64,000 nucleotides of DNA from Candidatus Fimenecus excrementavium (GTDB taxonomy: Bacteria; Bacillota; Clostridia; Oscillospirales; Acutalibacteraceae), in contig DVGI01000033.1 of NCBI GenBank assembly GCA_018712805.1, forward strand, positions 124,001 through 188,000, given 5' to 3'. The notes under the pieces are model-generated. The model was not told the DNA's origin. It ran no database searches and saw only the letters and a program-made list of their open reading frames with translations. Shown in pieces: positions 34,725 to 44,359 of the stretch. Numbering within the stretch: the stretch's first letter is position 1; each line of letters begins with the position of its first letter. The translations under genes and the position numbers were made by a program.

Positions 34725-35594
34725 ATGAAGAAAACAATCGCACTTATCCTTTCGGCTGTCTGCCTGCTCACCCTGTTTGCGGGCTGCGGCGCGAACAAAG
34801 GCTTTGACCCCACAAACGAAATCAGCGTGATTACCCGCGAAGAAGGTTCGGGCACGCGCGGCGCATTTGTAGAACTGTTCGGGATTGAAGAGGAAGACGA
34901 GAACGGCGAAAAGGTGGACAAAACCGTGATGACCGCCGACACGCAGACAAGCACCGGCGTGGTGCTGACAAGCGTTGCAAGTAATATCAACGCGATCGGC
35001 TACATTTCCTTAGGCTCGCTTAACGACACGGTAAAAGCCTTGCAAATTGACGGCGTAGCGCCGAGCATCGCCGCCGTAAAGGACGGCACCTATAAAATTT
35101 CGCGTCCGTTTAATATCGCTACGAAAGCCGATCTTTCCGAAGCCGGCAAAGATTTTAAAGCGTTTATTTTGTCACAAGAGGGGCAGAAAGTGATTGAAGA
35201 CGCGGGCTATATTGCTGCTGTCGAAAACGCCCCGGCGTTTGCGGGCGGCAATGTTTCGGGCACGGTCACGGTTTCCGGCTCGTCGTCGGTCACCCCGGTT
35301 ATGGAAAAACTCAAAGAAGCGTATGCGGCAAAGAACCCGAACGTTACGGTGGAAATCAACATGAGCGACTCGACCACCGGCATGACGGACGCGGCGAACG
35401 GCAACTGCGACATCGGCATGGCAAGCCGCGAGCTCAAAGACAGCGAAACCGCAAAAGGGCTGGAAGCAACGGTCATCGCGCTTGACGGGATTGCGGTGAT
35501 CGTCAACTCCGAAAACACCTTAACCTCGCTGACGCCGGAACAGGTAAAAGCCATTTACACAGGTTCAGCGACCACATGGGACGCGGTGCAGTAA
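34725..35594 (+). CDS. pstS: Phosphate-binding lipoprotein PstS, circularly permuted
   Basis: A 289-residue phosphate receptor, anchored by Cys21 (LFAGC lipobox). The domain order is reversed. Residues about 33-165 hold VITREEGSGTRGAF, then NAIGYISLGSLNDTVKAL, SRPFNI and FILSQEGQKVIEDAGYI, which normally end PstS. Residues about 178-289 hold VTVSGSSSVTPVMEKL, CDIGMASRELKDSE, IALDGIAVIVN and the final AIYTGSATTWDAVQ, which normally begin it. The two junctions match the point where an ordinary PstS would continue. All phosphate-contact loops (SGSSS, REEGSGTR) are present, so it is probably functional. AAAGGAG precedes the ATG. Confidence 0.88.
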   Translation: MKKTIALILSAVCLLTLFAGCGANKGFDPTNEISVITREEGSGTRGAFVELFGIEEEDENGEKVDKTVMTADTQTSTGVVLTSVASNINAIGYISLGSLNDTVKALQIDGVAPSIAAVKDGTYKISRPFNIATKADLSEAGKDFKAFILSQEGQKVIEDAGYIAAVENAPAFAGGNVSGTVTVSGSSSVTPVMEKLKEAYAAKNPNVTVEINMSDSTTGMTDAANGNCDIGMASRELKDSETAKGLEATVIALDGIAVIVNSENTLTSLTPEQVKAIYTGSATTWDAVQ

Positions 35595-35656
35595 ACCAAT
35601 CGAATTTCGCAAGGCGGGTGCTTTTCGCCCGCCTTTGCCTGTAACGGAGAAAAACT

Positions 35657-36511
35657 ATGGCAAATCGAATCAAAGAAACCCTTATGCGCTTTGTGTTTTT
35701 CCTGTCCGCCGGGATTTCCGTTCTGGCGGTTTTACTCATTTGCGTATTTTTGTTTGCGAACGGCGTGCCTGCCATTCGGGAAATCGGGGTTTCGGAATTT
35801 TTGCTCGGCAAAATCTGGAAGCCGTCCAACAACCTTTACGGCATTTTTCCGATGATTGTCGGCAGTTTATATGTCACCGCGGGCGCCATTTTGGTCGGCG
35901 TGCCGACCGGCGTTTTGACCGCGGTATTTTTGGCGCGGTTCTGCCCGAAAAAGGCCTATAAAATTTTAAAACCCGCCGTTGACCTGCTCGCCGGAATTCC
36001 CTCGGTTGTCTACGGTTTTTTCGGGCTTATGGTGATTGTGCCGTTCGTGCGCAACACCTTCGGCGGGAGCGGCACAAGCTGGCTTGCGGCAAGCTTGGTG
36101 CTCGGCATTATGATTTTGCCGACGGTTATCGGCGTTTCCGAAGCCGCAATCCGCGCCGTACCCGACAGCTACTATGAAGGCAGTCTCGCTTTGGGCGCCA
36201 CGCACGAGCGAAGCGTTTTTCGCGCAGTATTGCCCGCGGCGAAATCGGGGATTTTGTCGTCGGTCATTCTCGGCGTAGGGCGCGCGATTGGCGAAACGAT
36301 GGCGGTGATTATGGTCGCCGGCAACCAGGCGGTTTTGCCCTCGTCGCTTACCAAAGGACTTCGCACGCTGACCGCCAATATCGTTTTGGAAATGGGCTAC
36401 GCCGCCGACCTCCACCGCGAAGCGCTGATTGCCACGGCGGTGGTACTGTTTGTCTTTATTTTGCTGATTAACCTGTCCTTTTCCGCGGTGAAACGGAGGT
36501 CGAAAGTATGA
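35657..36511 (+). CDS. pstC: Phosphate ABC transporter permease PstC
   Basis: A 284-residue inner-membrane permease with six predicted helices. The conserved cytoplasmic loop that contacts PstB is in EAAIRAVPDSYYEGSLALGA (about 160-180). It pairs with PstA to form the phosphate channel. It ends in an ATGA overlap with pstA. Confidence 0.95.
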   Translation: MANRIKETLMRFVFFLSAGISVLAVLLICVFLFANGVPAIREIGVSEFLLGKIWKPSNNLYGIFPMIVGSLYVTAGAILVGVPTGVLTAVFLARFCPKKAYKILKPAVDLLAGIPSVVYGFFGLMVIVPFVRNTFGGSGTSWLAASLVLGIMILPTVIGVSEAAIRAVPDSYYEGSLALGATHERSVFRAVLPAAKSGILSSVILGVGRAIGETMAVIMVAGNQAVLPSSLTKGLRTLTANIVLEMGYAADLHREALIATAVVLFVFILLINLSFSAVKRRSKV

Positions 36512-37377
36512 AAAATTTGCCTTGTGACCAAAAGGAACTGCGGCGAAACAAACGAAACGCTCTCTTACTTCGCGCCGCCGTATATGCAGCCGCGGGGCTT
36601 ACCGTCGCGGTGCTTTGCGGTATTTTGCTTTATATCCTTATTAAAGGCGTCGGGCACTTGTCGCCGGAGCTGTTCGCGCTTCAGTACAATTCCGAAAACT
36701 GCTCGGTTCTGCCGGCGCTTGTAAACACGCTGACCGTGACGTTTCTCGCGCTGTTGATTGCCGTGCCGCTCGGCGTGTTTTCCGCGGTGTATCTCGTGGA
36801 ATACGCGAAAAAAGGCAACCGCTTCGTGTCGCTTGTCCGCATCACCGCCGAAACGCTTTCCGGCATTCCCTCGATTGTCTACGGCCTGTTCGGCTACCTT
36901 TTGTTTGTCACCACGCTCAATTTCGGCTACTCCCTGCTTTCCGGCGCGCTGACGCTGTCGATTATGATTTTGCCGGTCACGATGCGCACGACCGAAGAAG
37001 CGCTTTTGAGCGTGCCGGACGCCTACCGCGAGGGCTCGTTCGGGCTCGGCGCCGGAAAACTGCGGACCGTGTTTCACGTCGTTTTGCCGAGCGCGGTCCC
37101 GGGCATTTTGGCGGGCGTGATTCTCGCCACCGGGCGCATTGTGGGCGAGACCGCCGCGCTGATTTTCACAACCGGCACCGTCGCGCAGATTCCCGACAGC
37201 ATCATGGGCTCGGGGCGCACGCTCGCCGTGCATCTTTATGCACTTTGGAACGAGGGGTTAAACACCGACAAGGCTTACGCCACGGCGGTGGTGCTGCTGG
37301 TCATTGTGGCGGCAATCAACACGCTTTCGGCGTTCGTCGCCAAAAAAATCACGAAAGGGAAAACCGATGGAAGATAA
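36508..37377 (+). CDS. pstA: Phosphate ABC transporter permease PstA
   Basis: A 289-residue permease, second half of the phosphate channel. The coupling loop [23 protein letters not shown] and the [11 protein letters not shown] segment are typical. The start overlaps pstC by 4 bases and the end overlaps pstB by 11 bases, so the transporter subunits are made in step. Confidence 0.95.
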   Translation: MKNLPCDQKELRRNKRNALLLRAAVYAAAGLTVAVLCGILLYILIKGVGHLSPELFALQYNSENCSVLPALVNTLTVTFLALLIAVPLGVFSAVYLVEYAKKGNRFVSLVRITAETLSGIPSIVYGLFGYLLFVTTLNFGYSLLSGALTLSIMILPVTMRTTEEALLSVPDAYREGSFGLGAGKLRTVFHVVLPSAVPGILAGVILATGRIVGETAALIFTTGTVAQIPDSIMGSGRTLAVHLYALWNEGLNTDKAYATAVVLLVIVAAINTLSAFVAKKITKGKTDGR

Positions 37378-38122
37378 AACAAAATTCGACATAAAAAACC
37401 TAAATCTGTTTTACGGCGATTTTCAGGCGCTGAAAAACATTTCCCTGCGCATTCCGGCGCAGGAAATCACCGCGTTCATAGGTCCTTCGGGCTGTGGGAA
37501 ATCCACCCTCCTCAAAACGCTCAACCGCATGAATGATTTGGTCGAGGGCTGCCGGACGGACGGCGAGATTCTGTTAGACGGCGAGGACATTCGCAAAACG
37601 GACCCGAATCTGCTGCGGCGGCGCGTGGGCATGGTCTTTCAAAAGCCAAATCCGTTTCCGATGAGCGTTTATGACAACATCGCCTACGGTCCGCGGACGC
37701 ACGGCGTGAAATCCAAGGCGAAATTAGATGAAATCGTGGAACGCTCGCTTCGCGATGCGGCGATTTTTGACGAGGTCAAAGACCGGTTGAAAAAATCGGC
37801 GCTCGGGCTTTCCGGCGGTCAGCAGCAGCGCCTTTGCATTGCGCGTGCGCTCGCGGTCGAGCCGGAAGTGCTGTTGATGGACGAGCCGACAAGCGCATTA
37901 GACCCCATTTCCACCAGCAAAATCGAAGAACTCGCGCTTTCGCTCAAAGAGAAATACACAATCGTCATCGTCACCCACAACATGCAGCAGGCGACGCGCA
38001 TTTCCGACCGCACGGCATTTTTCTTGTTGGGCGAAGTCGTAGAGTTTGACCAAACAGAAACCTTGTTTTCCAATCCGCACGACAAACGGACGGAAGATTA
38101 CATCACCGGGAGGTTCGGCTAA
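37367..38122 (+). CDS. pstB: Phosphate ABC transporter ATPase PstB
   Basis: A 251-residue ATPase driving phosphate uptake. The Walker A is GPSGCGKST, the Q-loop lies in [15 protein letters not shown], the signature is [15 protein letters not shown], and Walker B is [12 protein letters not shown], followed by the switch His in VTHNMQQA. The ATG at 37367 lies inside the end of pstA. Its stop TAA shares a base with the phoU ATG. Confidence 0.97.
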   Translation: MEDKTKFDIKNLNLFYGDFQALKNISLRIPAQEITAFIGPSGCGKSTLLKTLNRMNDLVEGCRTDGEILLDGEDIRKTDPNLLRRRVGMVFQKPNPFPMSVYDNIAYGPRTHGVKSKAKLDEIVERSLRDAAIFDEVKDRLKKSALGLSGGQQQRLCIARALAVEPEVLLMDEPTSALDPISTSKIEELALSLKEKYTIVIVTHNMQQATRISDRTAFFLLGEVVEFDQTETLFSNPHDKRTEDYITGRFG

Positions 38123-38766
38123 TGCGCACAAGATTTGATATGGAGTTAGATAATCTCAACAGCGACATGATTGCGATGGGCGCGCTTTGTGAAAATGCGA
38201 TTTCAGAAGCGATGAAATCCCTGTTTACAGCGGACAAAACCGCGGCACAGCACACCATCGAGGAGGACCGCGAAATCGACCGAAAAGAAAAGGACATTGA
38301 AGCGCTTTGCCTGCGCCTTTTGCTCCAACAGCAGCCGGTGGCGCGGGATTTGCGCGTCATTTCTTCGGCGCTGAAAATGATTACCGACATGGAACGCATC
38401 GGCGACCAGGCGGCGGACATCGCGGAGCTCATTCGCCATATGCATTTGACCCCGGTCAGCCGCCAAAACAAGCACCTTTCAAAAATGGCGGACGCGGCCA
38501 AAAAAATGGTGACCGAAAGCATTGACGCGTTTGTCAAAAAAGACGCTGCGTTAGCAACGAAAGTGCTCGCCGACGACGACCTTGTGGACAGCTTGTTTTT
38601 AAAGCTTCGGCATGATATAATTGAAATGATCGCCGCCGACCCGGGCTGCGGGGAAGAGGCGGTGGACGTTCTGATGATTGCCAAATATCTGGAACGCATC
38701 GGCGACCACGCGACCAACATTGCCGAGTGGGTTTTGTTTTCCATAACCGGCACACACGAACTGTAA
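38122..38766 (+). CDS. phoU: Phosphate signalling regulator PhoU
   Basis: A 214-residue all-helical protein with two PhoU repeats, each with its ERIGDQAADIAEL or ERIGDHATNIAEW metal-binding motif. It links transporter state to the sensor kinase and keeps the Pho regulon off when phosphate is plentiful. The start overlaps pstB by one base. Confidence 0.96.
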   Translation: MRTRFDMELDNLNSDMIAMGALCENAISEAMKSLFTADKTAAQHTIEEDREIDRKEKDIEALCLRLLLQQQPVARDLRVISSALKMITDMERIGDQAADIAELIRHMHLTPVSRQNKHLSKMADAAKKMVTESIDAFVKKDAALATKVLADDDLVDSLFLKLRHDIIEMIAADPGCGEEAVDVLMIAKYLERIGDHATNIAEWVLFSITGTHEL

Positions 38767-38783
38767 GAAAGGAGCCGCGCACG

Positions 38784-39464
38784 ATGATTTATTACGCTGA
38801 GGACGACCAAAGCATCCGCGAGCTTGTGGTTTACACGTTAAAAAGCACCGGGTTTTCCGCCTGCGGCGTGGAAAACGGCGAAGCGCTGTTTGCCGCGATT
38901 CAAAAAGAAAAGCCGGAGCTTATTCTCCTCGACATTATGCTCCCCGGCGAAGACGGACTTTCGATTCTTAAAAAGCTTCGGGAAAACCCCGAAACCAAAT
39001 CCGTTCCCGTGATTATGGTCACCGCGAAAGGCTCGGAATATGACAAAGTGAAAGGGCTTGACTGCGGCGCGGACGATTACATCACCAAGCCGTTCGGCAT
39101 GATGGAAACCGTTTCGCGCATCAAGGCAGTTTTGCGCCGCACGGGAAAACCGAAAGCGCAAGACGTTTACACCTATAAAACCATTTGTCTAAACAGCCGA
39201 AGCCACGTTGTCACTGTAAACGGCGCAACGGTCGAGCTCACGTTTAAAGAATTTGAATTGTTAAAATATCTTTTGCAAAACGAAGGCACTGTTTTAACGC
39301 GCGATATGCTGCTCGAAAAAATCTGGGGCTATGATTTTGACGGCGAAACGCGCACGGCCGACGTGCACATCCGCACCCTGCGCGCCAAACTGGGCGACGC
39401 CGGGCAATACATCGAAACCGTCCGCGGCGTCGGCTACCGGATTGGCGGTGCACAAAATGACTAA
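38784..39464 (+). CDS. phoB: PhoB/PhoP-type response regulator
   Basis: A 226-residue OmpR-family regulator. The receiver domain has the acidic pocket YYAEDD, the phospho-accepting Asp in LILLDIMLPGEDG (about 51) and the Lys in DYITKPFG. The winged-helix domain has ELTFKEFELLKYLLQN and the recognition segment RTADVHIRTLRAKL. It should activate the pst operon and other genes under phosphate shortage. AAGGAGCC lies upstream of the ATG at 38784, and the end overlaps the kinase gene by 8 bases. Confidence 0.93.
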   Translation: MIYYAEDDQSIRELVVYTLKSTGFSACGVENGEALFAAIQKEKPELILLDIMLPGEDGLSILKKLRENPETKSVPVIMVTAKGSEYDKVKGLDCGADDYITKPFGMMETVSRIKAVLRRTGKPKAQDVYTYKTICLNSRSHVVTVNGATVELTFKEFELLKYLLQNEGTVLTRDMLLEKIWGYDFDGETRTADVHIRTLRAKLGDAGQYIETVRGVGYRIGGAQND

Positions 39465-41133
39465 ACGGGTTTTTCAAAGCATATTTCTTTGTGCGGCGGT
39501 CACGCTTATCCTGACCGCCGTTTTTACAACGCTGTTTCAATACCGCACCGCGCGTGAAAATTTGCAGACGCAAATCGAAGAAGAAGCGACCTATATTTCC
39601 GAAGCGTTCGACACGGTGGAAAGCGGCGCGCGCGCCTCTTTGTTTGACCGCATCGGCAAAATCAGCCAAAACCGGATTACCTGGATTTCCGAAAACGGCG
39701 AAGTGCTTTATGACAACCGCGCCGACGCGGACAACATGGACAATCACCTGTCCCGCCCCGAGGTTTCCGAAGCCGCAAGCGACGGGGCGGGTGAAAGCGA
39801 GCGGGATTCCGCCACGCGCAAAACCGAAACTTTATATTACGCTCTGCGCCTTTCCGACGGAAGCCTTTTGCGTATCGCCGCCGAAAGCGCAAGCCTTTGG
39901 GGCGTTCTGGCAAGCACTTACAGCCCGCTTTTGCTGATTGCCGCCGTGGTGCTTTTGCTCGCGGGGTTTATCGCCTTTGTGTTAACGCGCGCCATTGTCC
40001 GCCCGTTTAACACGCTCGATTTAAAACATCCGCTTGAAAACAAAACTTACGACGAGCTTTCCCCCCTGCTTCGCCGGCTCGACAAACAAAACCAGGAAAG
40101 CCACGAGCAGGTGCGCCTGCTCACCGCACGGCAGGAGGAGTTTGATTTGATTACCTCCGGTATGCAGGAAGGGCTTGTCATTTTTTCTAAAGACGGCACG
40201 GTCCTTTCCGCCAACGCCGCCGCCCGCGCGATTTTGTCCGGCGAAACCGGCGGCTCTTATTTACAGCTTTGCCGTGAAAAGCACTATCTTTCCGTGGTGG
40301 AAAGCGCGCTTGCGGGAAAAGCCAAAACCAAAAAAATGAAACAGGGCGGGCGCGTGTACACGCTCACGGCGACGCCGGTGCAAAACTCGCTTGCGGGGAA
40401 CGCGGCGGTCTTGTTCATTGTGGATATTACCGACAGCGAGCTTTCCGAAAAAATGCGGCGGGAGTTTTCCGCCAACGTTTCCCACGAGCTGAAAACGCCT
40501 TTAACTTCGATTTTGGGCTATGCGGAAATCATCGGCAACGGGCTTGCTGAGGAATCGGATATTCCGAAATTCGCCGACCGCATTCACAAAGAGGCCGCGC
40601 GGCTTTTGACGCTGATTGAAGACATTATCAAGCTTTCCCAGCTTGACGAAGACGAACTGCGGGCGGAGTTTGTGCCGGTGAAACTTTCCGAACTTTGTCA
40701 AAGTGTGTTGCAGGAGCTTTCGCAAAAAGCGGAAAAAGCGGGCGTCACCTTGCATTTTTCCGGCGACGAACAAACCGTCAGCGGCTTTGAGCCGTCGCTT
40801 TATGAAATGATTTATAACCTTTGCGACAACGCGATTGCCTACAATAAGCCGGGCGGGCGCGTAAATGTTTCGTTAGAGAAAACGCCCGAAAATAAAATCC
40901 GGCTTTCCGTTCGCGACACCGGCATCGGCATTGCCGAAGAACACTTAGGGCGCGTGTTTGAGCGGTTTTACCGCGTGGACAAAAGCCATTCCAAAGAAAC
41001 CGGCGGCACGGGGCTCGGCCTTTCGATTGTCAAGCACGCCGCGCTGATGCACGACGCGGAACTGTCGATTGAAAGCACGCCGCAGGTCGGCACAACCGTT
41101 CAAATCTTATTTAAGCCTTTGAAAACGAACTGA
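39457..41133 (+). CDS. phoR: PhoR-type sensor histidine kinase
   Basis: A 558-residue membrane kinase. One helix is at about 9-30, an extracytoplasmic sensor of about 115 residues follows, then a second helix near 155-180, a linker, and a PAS-like region (about 230-320). The HisKA domain has FSANVSHELKTPLTS with the phospho-His, and the ATPase domain has the N, G1 (DTGIGIAEEHLGRVFERFYR) and G2 (GGTGLGLSIVKHA) boxes. It is coupled to phoB. Its layout and position at the end of a pst-phoU operon make phosphate the likely signal. Confidence 0.92.
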   Translation: MTKRVFQSIFLCAAVTLILTAVFTTLFQYRTARENLQTQIEEEATYISEAFDTVESGARASLFDRIGKISQNRITWISENGEVLYDNRADADNMDNHLSRPEVSEAASDGAGESERDSATRKTETLYYALRLSDGSLLRIAAESASLWGVLASTYSPLLLIAAVVLLLAGFIAFVLTRAIVRPFNTLDLKHPLENKTYDELSPLLRRLDKQNQESHEQVRLLTARQEEFDLITSGMQEGLVIFSKDGTVLSANAAARAILSGETGGSYLQLCREKHYLSVVESALAGKAKTKKMKQGGRVYTLTATPVQNSLAGNAAVLFIVDITDSELSEKMRREFSANVSHELKTPLTSILGYAEIIGNGLAEESDIPKFADRIHKEAARLLTLIEDIIKLSQLDEDELRAEFVPVKLSELCQSVLQELSQKAEKAGVTLHFSGDEQTVSGFEPSLYEMIYNLCDNAIAYNKPGGRVNVSLEKTPENKIRLSVRDTGIGIAEEHLGRVFERFYRVDKSHSKETGGTGLGLSIVKHAALMHDAELSIESTPQVGTTVQILFKPLKTN

Positions 41134-41184
41134 ACACCGGAAATAAATTCTAAGGGATTTTTCGTCGCATTCGCTTGGCGGCGG

Positions 41185-41213
41185 TTGACAAGTTGCGCTT
41201 GCAAAGCTATACT
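41185..41213 (+). promoter_or_regulatory. Promoter of the L,D-transpeptidase gene
   Basis: A consensus TTGACA (41185-41190), 17 bases, TATACT (41208-41213), 43 bases before the start codon. No terminator was seen after phoR, so read-through is also possible. Confidence 0.85.
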
Positions 41214-41256
41214 ATTGGCAAAAAGAATATATCCTGTCGAAAAAAGGAATGTGCTT

Positions 41257-42258
41257 ATGGAATTTACATCCAATTACAAAAAGAGAGAACCGGCGCGCCG
41301 CCGTCCGAGACGGAAACGCCCGCCGCTCGACAAAAAAATTATTATTATTTTAGTAGCCGTGCTCGTCGCCGTCATCTGTGTTGTGACAGGCCTAGCGGTA
41401 AGACATCACCGGCAAACACAGGCGGCAAGTGCCCCCGTGGCGCAAACACAGGCGCCGACCGAAGCGCCTACCGAAGCGCCGACCGCCGCGCCCACCGAAG
41501 CGCCGGAAACCACGCAAAGCGCGGGCGAAGTCACCATTACCGACTACAAAGCGACCATGTATTCCACAACCGTGACGCTGAACGTTCGAAGCGAGCCGTC
41601 GCAAGAGGGCACAAAACTCGGCATGGTCGGGCAGGACACGCCCCTTTCCGTCACCGGCAAATGCTCGAACGGGTGGTATCGCATTGATTATAACGGCGGC
41701 GTGGGCTATGTTTCAGGCGACTATGTGACTGTTGCGCCCGGTCAGAGCGAAAAATCTGACGCACCTTATCTTTTAAAGGTCAACCGCAAGCAAAATATTG
41801 TAATTGCCTACGCGAAAGATGACAACGGCGATTACACCAAGCCCTATAAAGCCATGGTCTGCTCGGTAGGTTTGGACGGCGCTACGCCGACCGGCACTTA
41901 CACGACCAGCGACAAATACACCTGGCGCTTGCTTTCGGGCAACGTATACGGGCAATACGCCACGCGCATCACGGGGCACATTTTGTTCCACTCGGTGCCG
42001 TATTTCACCCAGTCGAAGAGCGACCTCGAATATGATGAATACAACAAGCTCGGTCAGCCCGCTTCGCTCGGCTGTATCCGGCTTTCTGTCGCGGACGCGA
42101 AATGGATTTATGACAACTGCCCGAAAGGCACGACCGTAACCATTTACGACAGCGACCAGAAAGAGCCGCTCGCAAAACCCACGCCCATTCACATCGACAC
42201 AAACGACAGCCGCCGTGTTTGGGACCCCACCGACCCCGACAGCAACAATCCGTGGTAA
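41257..42258 (+). CDS. Membrane-anchored L,D-transpeptidase with SH3 domain
   Basis: A 333-residue cell-wall enzyme. A very basic cytoplasmic N-terminus precedes one helix at about 27-49. A Thr/Pro/Ala linker with repeated TEAP units (about 65-90) spans the wall, then an SH3b domain (about 105-165, LNVRSEPS to GYVSGDYV), then the YkuD catalytic domain with HILFHSVPYF and SLGCIRLS carrying the nucleophilic Cys. It makes 3-3 peptide crosslinks or attaches proteins to peptidoglycan. AAAGGA lies 8 bases before the ATG. Confidence 0.9.
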   Translation: MEFTSNYKKREPARRRPRRKRPPLDKKIIIILVAVLVAVICVVTGLAVRHHRQTQAASAPVAQTQAPTEAPTEAPTAAPTEAPETTQSAGEVTITDYKATMYSTTVTLNVRSEPSQEGTKLGMVGQDTPLSVTGKCSNGWYRIDYNGGVGYVSGDYVTVAPGQSEKSDAPYLLKVNRKQNIVIAYAKDDNGDYTKPYKAMVCSVGLDGATPTGTYTTSDKYTWRLLSGNVYGQYATRITGHILFHSVPYFTQSKSDLEYDEYNKLGQPASLGCIRLSVADAKWIYDNCPKGTTVTIYDSDQKEPLAKPTPIHIDTNDSRRVWDPTDPDSNNPW

Positions 42259-42276
42259 AATAAATTTGAAACCATA

Positions 42277-42315
42277 AAAAAAGCAGAGTACATTTTGTAC
42301 TCTGCTTTTTGTTTG
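42277..42315. terminator. Bidirectional terminator
   Basis: AAAAAGCAGAGTAC pairs perfectly with GTACTCTGCTTTTT (42297-42310) around ATTTT, with T-tracts on both strands. It serves the transpeptidase gene and the convergent DUF2238-like gene. Confidence 0.92.
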
Positions 42316-42338
42316 CGTTGTTTTTCCGCTTTCTCCTG

Positions 42339-43010
42339 TTATACTTTCCCTGCCGGGACTTTTTCACTTTCCGGCGTTTCGTCTTTTCCCGCCGGTAGCG
42401 TTTCCCCTTTGAAAAAGCTGTGTATGCGGTCTTTCGTAAAGAATTTCCGGCTTTCAAACAGTTTATGTAACTGGAAGCACACCCCGCCGAGATACCCGGC
42501 GACAATATCGCCCATTGTGTCGGTGTTGCCGTGCTGCACGCCCATGTGCATAACGCAGTCGGTCAAGAATTCAATGATTTCCCAAAAGCCGGCGCAGGCA
42601 AACGAAAACAACCCCGCAAACAAAATTACAACAAACGGCTCCGGGTAAAGGCTCAGCCGCCCGAACAGCCAACGCACAAGATAAACGCCGATATAGCCGA
42701 GAATTAAACCGCTGATGAAATGCACCACGCGGTCATAGCCGGGAAAGCGGTCGTAAAATTTGAGAATTGAGCCTGCCGCCGCGCAAACGGTAAGCAAATT
42801 TGCCATCAGATAAGCCCCCACGGGGAAACGGCACAAAAAGATTGCCAACGCCAAAATAGCGAGCGCCATGCCGACCTTGTCAAACAGTTCGGTCTGCGGC
42901 GGTGCAAAAACGGAAAACAAAATAATGACCGCCAGCGCGCCGAGCGAAACGGCAAGCCTTCGCAGCGCCTCCACCTTGTTGCCCTTCCACTCCGAAAGCG
43001 TTACTTTCAT
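42339..43010 (-). CDS. DUF2238 (YjdF-like) integral membrane protein
   Basis: A 223-residue protein with about six hydrophobic helices. Conserved polar residues sit between helices: YDRVVHFISG, FWEIIEFLTDC and DTMGDIVAGYLGG, the pattern of the DUF2238/YjdF family, whose function is unknown. The C-terminal 30 residues are charged. It lies 34 bases after a DUF308 gene and is probably co-transcribed with it under a divergent TetR regulator. Confidence 0.72.
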   Translation of the reverse strand: MKVTLSEWKGNKVEALRRLAVSLGALAVIILFSVFAPPQTELFDKVGMALAILALAIFLCRFPVGAYLMANLLTVCAAAGSILKFYDRFPGYDRVVHFISGLILGYIGVYLVRWLFGRLSLYPEPFVVILFAGLFSFACAGFWEIIEFLTDCVMHMGVQHGNTDTMGDIVAGYLGGVCFQLHKLFESRKFFTKDRIHSFFKGETLPAGKDETPESEKVPAGKV

Positions 43011-43044
43011 ATATCGTCATCCTTTTTCGAACTTTTAAAAATTC

Positions 43045-43587
43045 TTATTTTTCTCTTTGGTTTAACAGCAACGTTACCGCGTCCGTTACGGCCGCCGCAA
43101 CCAAGAGCGCCCCGGCAAGGCTCCAAAGCACGGTTGTGGAAGCAAAGGGGTTCCAGAGCATCAAAGCGCCGCACACGATTGAAAGCAGGGCGCTGAGCGC
43201 AGGCCACACCCATTTTTTGATTTTCCAGCGGAACAAATCCGCCGCGAGCTGAATTTTCACAAGTCCCGAAAAACCAATCGCAATGCCGTAAAGTACTGTG
43301 AGAATCGGGAATGTCAGCAAAAGCCAGTCTGCGCCGAACACAAAAAGCGCGCCGATGCCGATAAGCAGCAGCCCTTTGACCAGCGGCTGCCGGAAAAATG
43401 CCTCTTCCGGGGAAAGGCGAAAATACTGCACAATTTGCACCACACCCAAGAGCATCAGAAGAACGCCGCCCACGACAAAAATCCCGGTCGCGAATCCGGC
43501 GGGGTCAATCCAAAGCAAAATCCCCACAATCAGCTCCAAAACACAAAGCAAAATTCTTGCGGCAACAAACTCTTTCGGCCACTTCAT
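43045..43587 (-). CDS. DUF308 (HdeD-like) membrane protein
   Basis: A 180-residue protein of six short hydrophobic helices with the repeated glycine-rich pattern of DUF308 (HdeD relatives), for example GILLWIDPAGFATGIFVVGG and CGALMLWNPFAS. HdeD-type proteins are linked to acid stress, but this one is not characterised. The ATG at 43587 follows CGGAGG. The promoter lies in the palindrome-rich gap shared with the TetR gene. Confidence 0.75.
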   Translation of the reverse strand: MKWPKEFVAARILLCVLELIVGILLWIDPAGFATGIFVVGGVLLMLLGVVQIVQYFRLSPEEAFFRQPLVKGLLLIGIGALFVFGADWLLLTFPILTVLYGIAIGFSGLVKIQLAADLFRWKIKKWVWPALSALLSIVCGALMLWNPFASTTVLWSLAGALLVAAAVTDAVTLLLNQREK

Positions 43588-43652
43588 GCTGAAAAACCTC
43601 CGTTTCCTGCGCCGCAAAGGCCTTGACACCTGCGGCGGTATGTACTATGCTT

Positions 43653-43742
43653 ATTATAATGCAACATTTGTTGTGCTTGCAACAGTCAGTTGCTTTAGAT
43701 TTGTCGCAAGCGCAACAGTCCCGGCAATTTTGTTGCGAAAAA
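43653..43742 (-). promoter_or_regulatory. DUF308 promoter with clustered GCAAC/GTTGC palindromes
   Basis: On the minus strand TTGCAA (43677-43682) and TATAAT (43653-43658) are 18 bases apart. Palindromes CAACA-TT-TGTTG (43662-43673) and GCAAC-AGTCA-GTTGC (43679-43693) overlap them, and two more GCAAC-type pairs reach to about 43736. They are probable operators for the neighbouring TetR protein. Confidence 0.55.
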
Positions 43743-43763
43743 CGAACTATTAAGGTGAATCCT

Positions 43764-44327
43764 ATGGAAAAAGTCAATCAGCGCGTCGCGCTCACCAAAC
43801 GTTTGATTCAGGAAGCGTTGCTGCGACTGCTTAAAAAAACACCGCTTGCAAAAGTCAGCGTGTGCGCTTTGTGCGAAGAGGCGCAAATCAACCGCACCAC
43901 CTTTTACCGTCACTATGAAACCCCCGACGATGTGCTTTCGGAAATCGCCGCCGACGCGGTGCAGCAGTTTTCCCGCACGACCGCCCCGGCGCAGGGTGTA
44001 CCGAATGAAAAACAGTTCCTTTTGAAAATGTGCGAATTTTTACAGGCAAACGCGCCGCTTTTGCGGATTCTTGCGCAGAGCAATGCCGACAAGCCGTTTG
44101 CCGCCGAAATGTACCGCGTGCTGTCCGCCGGCGTTTTGGGCAAGAAAACCGTGCTTTACCGCGGCAAGCCGGTGGACGAAGCCACCCTGTCGCTTATCAA
44201 CAGCTATTTTTCCGCCGGGATTTTTGCGTTGGTGCGCCTTTGGATTTTAGAGGAGGTGCCCAAAACACCCGCCGAAATCGCCGATTTGATTTACAGCTCG
44301 TTTTATCACAATTTCGCCCTGCAATAA
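43764..44327 (+). CDS. TetR/AcrR-family regulator
   Basis: A 187-residue regulator. It has the helix-turn-helix VSVCALCEEAQINRTTFYRHY at about 32-52, followed by a helical effector domain of the TetR_C type often seen in dihydroxyacetone-kinase-like regulators. It is divergent from the DUF308 and DUF2238 genes and probably represses them and itself through the GCAAC palindromes. AAGGTGA lies 5 bases before the ATG. Confidence 0.85.
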   Translation: MEKVNQRVALTKRLIQEALLRLLKKTPLAKVSVCALCEEAQINRTTFYRHYETPDDVLSEIAADAVQQFSRTTAPAQGVPNEKQFLLKMCEFLQANAPLLRILAQSNADKPFAAEMYRVLSAGVLGKKTVLYRGKPVDEATLSLINSYFSAGIFALVRLWILEEVPKTPAEIADLIYSSFYHNFALQ

Positions 44328-44359
44328 AATTTTGCGCAGATTTTCCCGCGGCATACAAA

